Origin: Utricularia gibba
Taxonomy: Eukaryota > Streptophyta > Magnoliopsida > Lamiales > Lentibulariaceae
Assembly (NCBI GenBank): GCA_002189035.1
Contig: NEEC01000014.1
Location: 498,501 to 562,500, forward strand
Direction: 5' to 3'
DNA: 64,000 bases
Both the position numbers and the translations under genes were made by a program. The first letter of the stretch is position 1, and every line of letters starts with the position of its first letter. Shown in pieces: positions 57,725 through 64,000 of this stretch. Under the pieces are notes generated by a model. It was given only the letters and a program-made list of their open reading frames with translations, did no database searches and had not been told where the DNA came from.

Positions 57725-60456
57725 AGCCTCCTCCAAGATGTAACTCTCAGGATATACTACAGAGAACTCTTATTACAGCAACACTTGAAATAAGAAATCA
57801 AATTAAGTTTCATTGGTATAGTTCTCTTCATGCGAACCATACTTTCTATTTTTTTCACTAGACTCACATCAACCACCGTGGATGTTTACTCTTTCAGCTA
57901 CAAATTTTCCACTCTAAACTCGAAATACCATGGAACGCTATTTCAAAACCTTATCGACAATAAGGTAATCCAGCAAACCGCAAAACCCATCCCTCAAAGC
58001 CCGAAGCTTGATTCTTTTAAGAGATGACTATTACTCTCCATAAAATCAAAGCAGCGAAAAACCCACACACCCTCCACATGTTTCATAAAAAACAGCACAG
58101 AGCTCCAAGATTCAACGAGGACGCAGGATTCCAGTACCAAGCAGGGATTTCGATATCAACAAAAAAACAAAAAGAACCTTAATATTTAAATCTGCGAATA
58201 CCTTGAAACCCATGAAAATCGATTTTCCGGGAGCCGATCAAGCAGCAAATAAGTCCAAAACACCACCTAGATTAAGTTCAGTACATACCCATCACACACA
58301 TAGATACAAAAACACAAAGATACATAACTGGGATTCAAAGAATCCAAATATTCGTCCGTATATACACACCTAGGAGAGCGTGTTGATGCGTGAAAACAGG
58401 CGAAGACGAAGAGAAGAAGAGTTCCACGTATGACAGAGAGAGGAGGAAGACGCAGCAGCGTGCTCCGTAGACGCGCACGGTGCCCAATAATTTCCGGCTC
58501 TAAAAGAATTTGTTTAAGGAATAGAATTTTAGGACACTTAAATGCCCAAAAGTCAAAGGTCAAACTTGCAATTATTATTATTCCCATAGAATCAACATCT
58601 CCCCCCTCCCCCTCCCATCTTTATTAAATAAAAATAATGAATAAATTATTTACTTATTTATTATTATTGTATTATGGATAAAGTTTGGATCATTATGGCA
58701 GCATTATTATTGTGGGGGAGACATGTTGCTCTTCTTATGGCTCCAGCTAAATGGTCAACTTTTCTCTATAGGAAAAATATAAGTATGTGATGGCTATTGA
58801 TATGGTAATTATGCTTACTATGGTTATCAATATAACTACCAAATTTTGAAATTTTATGGAATTTAACCAAATTAGGCGTATATCAAATACTGAAATATCA
58901 TAGAAAGAATCGATATCGAAATATCGAAAATGATATATGTTTTTAGTTGTGTTGTTAGGGAGTGAATCTCAACCATTATTAGCTTGTGCTTCACAATGAA
59001 AATGTTTATTAATTAAAAGTTAATAAAATAATATAATTTTTTTATATCAAATTTTAATATGGAAATTACTTATTGAATAATTATAGATATTTATACTGAG
59101 CTTTATTTGAATTTAAATATTTTTAAAATAAATGTTTAATAAAATTATAATTTTTATTACTATGAATATTATTATATTAGTACTTGGTCGCAAAAATGAT
59201 TAGCCTAGTGGGCCCACAGCGGATTTCTCATTTTGGGCCGGGGAGGAAATTGGATTGTGTTTCTGGGCCGAGTCGGGTGTTAACCCGATGTGTGCAGTGG
59301 AGGCGGTTTCTCAATCCAATGAGTCTGCATGTGACCAGCAAAGCTTTCAGACATTCATGGCATTTAAAGCATGGGGAACGTAAGAGTGGAGGTTCAGTGT
59401 AAGACCGTTTCCTTGTCTTACAAGAGCTGTGATTTATTGCAGAAAGGGGCAATGTGAAAAAGACCAGAGCATGTGAGACAGAAGAACTACGAGGCCTTCT
59501 CCTTAAGTGTGTATACATAAAGAACATTGCTTGCAGACCGACCAACCCATCTTCTTGTATTACAGTACTGCACGGCTGTGGGGCGGGGCCTGAGTCTCTC
59601 TCTGGTTTGCAGGCAGCCCAGCCAACAATGGCGTTATCGTGGTTTTTTCAACTTTCCACACCAGAAAAAAATATCGATTTTGCTTCCCCCGATGCAAACA
59701 TGACTGCAACTCGCGGGTAGGAGTTGTAGGCCCCTTCTCCTTTTCCCACAAATAGCAAGTAGGTTTCTTCATCAATTGTCTCAGAGGACGCTCTTCTCCT
59801 TCCCCATTGCGCCCCTCTATAGAAATTGGAGAAGCATGAAGCCCCAATTCAGGTTCTTGAGTCTGTAGTGGTGTGTGGCTCATGATTGACGCTAATCGTA
59901 TTATTTTTAGTTGATTCTGTGTGGCCCAGGTTACATAGAGTAGGGATTTCTTGGTTTTCTTGCTTGATATTGTGGTTCTTGATGAAAGTTGAAATCTTTT
60001 GCTCCATTTGCATGATTCTTGAGCAGAATCTAGTTCACTTTCTATAGAGATTTACTGGTGTTCGTTCTTAATATGGGTGGTTATTGATGACGGTTGAAAC
60101 CCATAATGAAAACCAATTAGAAATATGCAGAGATTGGCTTGCTTGCTTTCTTCCTTATCTCTGGTTCTTGATGACAACACTTGAAGAAAAAGGCGTTAAC
60201 GATTGATGCTTCATCTTGATCGGAACGTAGTTAGATTCCATAGATAATTGCTGCTTTTCTTGTCTCTCTGAAGATTCTGGAACTGATTCTATCAAGATTT
60301 GTTAGTTTCCCTTCTCCAACTCATTGCCTGTGGGGCAAGAATCCTGTTCCTGATGAAACCCAACTTTCAGAAAGCAGAGCTCCGGCTAGATCCCCCCAAC
60401 AGGCGCCTGCTCTCTCTTCTCTCCCAGACTCCCTTCACAGCTCCCCACATCCAACA
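57725..60456. other. Long spacer, DUF707 5' side and leader of the 91-residue gene
   Basis: 2.7 kb. 57725-58450 is probably DUF707 leader and promoter, with a possible 5'-UTR intron. 58620-59190 is very AT-rich. 59190-60456 is GC-richer and may be the leader of the next gene; open frames there resemble no protein. Confidence 0.4.
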
Positions 60457-60732
60457 ATGGGATTGGTGGAGAGACTGCAGACCCTCGGGAGGAAACAGTG
60501 CAAGAACATGTACTGGAAACTGAGAGCAACCGCAAGGAGAAGAGGGCCAACCAGGAAGAAGCAGCAGCTCAAATTCCAGTATGATCCTTACAGCTATTCA
60601 CTCAACTTTGATGATGGTTTCGCAGAGCAGCAACACCCATCTTCCTCCTGCTGCTGCTGCCTGCTTGTTCAAAGAAACCTTCAGGAGTCTCCAGGCAACA
60701 GGATCATGTGGGTGTATGTTGTCCTTCACTAG
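60457..60732 (+). CDS. Small conserved plant protein (91 residues)
   Basis: Basic N-terminal half (LWKLRATARRRGP-like) followed by QLKFQYDPYSYSLNFDDGF, a signature of a small plant-specific protein family of unknown function (KFQYDPSSYALNFDDG in relatives). A Cys-rich patch follows (SSCCCCCLL). Single exon. No biochemical role known. Confidence 0.7.
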   Translation: MGLVERLQTLGRKQCKNMYWKLRATARRRGPTRKKQQLKFQYDPYSYSLNFDDGFAEQQHPSSSCCCCLLVQRNLQESPGNRIMWVYVVLH

Positions 60733-61842
60733 ACAAATGGGAAAAGTTTTCATCCCCCCACCCTTCCACTCTTGTCTTTTCTCCTTCGCCTTCACGCTCT
60801 TCCATTGTCGTAGAAGTCACTTCTTACATTATTAGGGCTTCAAAATACGGATGAATTAAAAATCTGATTTTGTGGCGTGTGATAAATTTGTTAATTTGTA
60901 AGATAGAATATACGAATGATCATTTTTTAAATGTATTTTAAAATATTGAAATATAAATTCAACTAAATTCATAAATATTTACTTTGACTATACACACGGT
61001 TTTAGAATTATTTGCAAAACGATTTTTTAAATAAAAAGAAATTTATGTTCATATAAAATTGGTGTTTTAAAATGAATCCAAATTAGATTTAATTCAATCA
61101 AAATTCATAATTAAATTAGAGAATTCTAATTTTTATTTTTTAAATATTGATTTTGATCTTATTATAAAATTATGAAAAACAAGTTTATGAGTTCAAACTT
61201 GTTTTTAAAATAATTAGTATTTTAGAAATGAATTCAATCCATCATCCGGTTTATTCTTGATTTTAAATTAATTTTTGTAATGATTTGAATCTGATTGAAT
61301 AATATATTATAAAAAATAAAAATAATTATCTAAATTTGGTATTTTTTAAATTTAACATTTTTATAAAAAATATTGAATCCGAACTAAAAAATCATAAATT
61401 TGGATTGAATGGGGTGGAACATTAGGTTTAGTAAATTATTTTAAAACATTGTACGGTAATAATAAACATATGATATTTCTAATAGGATATGATATAAATT
61501 TTTAAAAAAACATAGGAATAATTAATAAAATAATAATGCCACAAAGAGTGAGTAGCTTATAGCATATTAGGGCTTATTTTGCCTACTAAAAAATCATTTA
61601 TTTAGGCGCTACGATAATTTTCATAAATGTAGGATTTAAGACATCCTAGGCGTTAGTTAATATGTATTTTCATTTCTTTTATTAACTGAGGGGAAGGGGA
61701 GGGGAAAGAGATGAGGGAGTTGAAAGTGGATACGACTCCGCGTTTCTTCTTTCCGAATCTTCTCTCAAGTAGAAGTACCGGGCCGCCGGTGGGAGGATTT
61801 GGGGGTTTTCTGAATTGGTCAGAGTGATACGCGGGTATCGAG
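60733..61842. other. AT-rich spacer before the CHR28-like gene
   Basis: 1.1 kb. 60840-61640 is extremely AT-rich and shows nothing. 61680-61842 is the leader of the CHR28-like gene. Confidence 0.45.
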
Positions 61843-64000
61843 ATGATGATGATGGGATCGGAGGAGGGATCACAGCCACCGGACAGCGCGTTTTACGGCG
61901 ATTATTCGCAAGATATTTGGCTCTCTGTAGATGAAATTTGCGGAGAGAATGGTGAACCTGATTCTAAGGTAAGCATCATGTTTGCAAGATATTGATTCAT
62001 TGAAAGTCTTCGTGTAACGCCCAAATGTTTCAGAGACGTACTGATCGACTTTGTATCCTTTGATGTATACATGGGGATGCTTGTGTGGTTAACTGGAGTT
62101 GTATTCTAGAAAACAATTCTCACTTGAATGGCTATGGGTACTACGTATTCTCTTTGTTGCTGGCTAAGTTGACCTTCTGTCGTTTCGTTCCATTGTTTTC
62201 TTTCGGCCTAATGTGCAAGAAATTCTACTTCTTAAAAGGATGTACAAGTTGGGTAATGATCGGTATTCTGAAGTACAATAAAAGGAGGGTTTGATATGGT
62301 TCCTGAAACTCAGTGTTCTATTCTGTAAACTGTTGTAATTAAAGTTGGTAATGTTTTTTTTTTTTTTTTACTGGGAAACTACTTGATTTCTACATGGTTT
62401 TCTTTTTTTTTTCCTTTTCTGATGCGTAGGATGGACTTTCTCACGAAGAAATGACTCCCAACACGTACGAAGGTCTGTAAGCACTTTTTCAAATTACATC
62501 AGCTTAGTGGTCCTCGACTTATGTCTTTATTTTGTATTGGGGTTCTTAGATTATCATATTTTAAATCTTCAAGTAAGTACACTGAAAAAAAAAGGGAGGC
62601 ACTTTTTTAAGAGGCTCAAATACGTAGAATTTGCAACTGTTTAGAGTCGTCAAGTTTTGTAAACTGTTTCTTCTTATAATCCTAATGGCCAAACACGTCC
62701 TACAGTTGGGTTTTAACAATTCATATAATTTCATTTGCCTTCTTGGTTTGTTTGCAACAGGATTCTTAGACGGGGCATTCGAGTCTGAATTACCTATTGC
62801 TGCTGCATCTTGTGAAGTTGGGGAGGATGCTTTGGGAATTTTATCTGGGGATTATGATACTTATGCTTTCCCCATTAATGGATCAGAAGCATTTCCTTTC
62901 GTTGAGGATTCTGAAAGTGAATTTACTGAACCCATCTTTGGGGAGGGCAACTTGGGACTTTCAGAAAATTGTGGAGATCATGCAACGGGGAATGAGCAGA
63001 AGGATCTTCACTCCTACTTGCAGAATGGTTTCCACAATGTAAAAAATCACGGTAGGGTTACAAATGATATAAGCATAACATCTACGGATGTGAGTACTAC
63101 AATACCTGGTGCAGTCCATGACATAGATTACAGTCACCATGATGAAATGACTTCTACATCTAGAATAGAGTTGCCTTCTGTAAATGGCCACCAAAGTTTT
63201 GCATCTGGATCAACGTTTACTCCTGATGCACCGGACAGAAGAGATGATGATGGTATGGAACCTGAAGGGACTCCCCCTTATCTACCCAGTAGTGCCATAG
63301 TCCCACAGGGTTATTCTGCTTCTCTGTACCCTGGTTGGCAACGCAATTTACTGGGTTCAGAGTACAACTCTGTGTTTCCACTCCATTCAGTTAAAGCTGA
63401 AGTTGATTTCCAGATGGTAAAAGATGAGGTACCTCATCCAAATCCTGCTTCTCTATTTCATGATTATCATCACAAAATTCTGGGTTCAGAGCAAAAGTCC
63501 GTGTTGCCACTACTTTCAATGAAAGCTGAGGGTGGTTTCCCGTCGATGGGAAATGAGATGCTTCCCTCAGATGCTTCCTATTCTGTGGCTGCCATCTCCC
63601 AGAAGGATCAGGTCAAAACATCTTACACAACGGATGATGATTGTGATTTGCGTATCCTTGAAGATATGAGCACTCCAATATTTCCAAATTCTCTGGCAAT
63701 GGATGTGAAGCCGTCTCTCTCTCCAAAAATGTCAAGAGATCCTACTAATGCTAATTTTTCATATTTGAGACCTAAACCTAATGATGAACGGGTCATCTTT
63801 CGACAAGCAATGGAGGTAATTGCTTCTTATCCTTGATATGCTCTCAGCATTTGTTCAGATCATATTACCTTTTGCCTTTAATTTTAAAGTGTACATCTCC
63901 AGCTGCACTCTTTTATGCATTTTTTGTATGACGAATTTTGCTTCCATAGGATCTTGCGAAGCCCAGATCTGAAGCTTCTCCTCCTGATGGCCTTTTATCC
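61843..64000 (+). CDS. CHR28-like SNF2 helicase-like protein, N-terminal part (partial)
   Basis: Plant SNF2/RING chromatin ATPase family with roles in gene silencing. Exons 61843-61968, 62430-62472, 62761-63815 and 63950-64000 (continuing off the right edge), in phase. Seen are MMMMGSEEGS, the acidic N-terminus, a long low-complexity region with a 43-residue tandem duplication, and at the edge DERVIFRQAME then DLAKPRSEASPPDGLLS, which in CHR27/28 stands just before the first helicase motif. The ATPase itself lies outside the window, so the call rests on that junction and on the general N-terminal pattern. ATG at 61843 starts a run of four Met. Confidence 0.78.
63351..63608 (+). repeat. 129-bp in-frame tandem duplication in the CHR28-like gene
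   Basis: CTGGGTTCAGAG...AAAGCTGA at 63351 recurs at 63480 (period 129 = 43 codons): LLGSEYNSVFPLHSVKAE versus ILGSEQKSVLPLLSMKAE. Copies have diverged substantially. Confidence 0.75.

Noticed and set aside
59184-59883. Several open frames in the spacer before the 91-residue gene
   Set aside because: None resembles a protein family; likely leader or spacer.

Overview
This is a stretch of plant nuclear DNA, almost certainly from a eudicot. The genes have many short exons with GT-AG introns and AT-rich introns and spacers. Housekeeping promoters carry telo boxes (AAACCCTAA) and site II (TGGGCC/T) elements, and the families are plant-specific (NCED, VQ, E6-like, DUF641, DUF616, DUF707, CDPK, RABA). 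Roughly two dozen genes lie in 64 kb, so the region is gene-dense. I cannot name the species.

Layout, left to right: 5' end of a CPK4/11-like calcium-dependent kinase (-, runs off the left edge); GAR1 snoRNP protein (+); GT32-type glycosyltransferase (+); three tandem IRT/ZIP-like metal transporters (-, here A, B, C); a HAD-like protein (-); VPS54 (-); the splicing factor DRT111/SPF45 (-); an NCED (-); ribosomal protein eL20/RPL18a (+); a purine permease (-); a CTD-phosphatase-like gene with a premature stop (+); a DUF641/GIL1-like gene (+); a small secreted-peptide candidate (-); a bHLH30-type factor (+); a RABA GTPase (+); an E6-like protein (+); an F-box protein (+); an NFD6-like protein (+); a VQ protein (-); a MUCI70/DUF616 glycosyltransferase (+); a DUF707 protein (-); a small conserved plant protein (+); and the 5' part of a CHR28-like SNF2 ATPase (+, runs off the right edge).

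The most striking structure is the ZIP cluster. Copy C is intact. Copy B is split in exon 1 by a 5521-bp Ty1/copia retrotransposon with a perfect 5-bp target duplication. Copy A lacks the first intron and carries a one-base frameshift. The ~350-bp 3' flanks and the 5' flanks of B and C are also duplicated, so the B and C units arose by tandem duplication before the insertion.

A second theme runs across the window. Four otherwise intact genes (ZIP copy A, VPS54, SPF45, MUCI70) each lose frame at a short run of G or C that is one base too short. Correcting each gives a complete protein of family length. That pattern suggests consensus error as much as biology, and needs checking before any of the four is called a pseudogene.

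The genes form no pathway. The set mixes metal uptake (ZIP), ABA synthesis (NCED), RNA processing and ribosome function (GAR1, SPF45, eL20), and membrane traffic or cell-wall work (VPS54, RABA, GT32, MUCI70). Exon coordinates were worked out by eye from splice consensus, reading-phase agreement and family similarity recalled from memory; no search was run.
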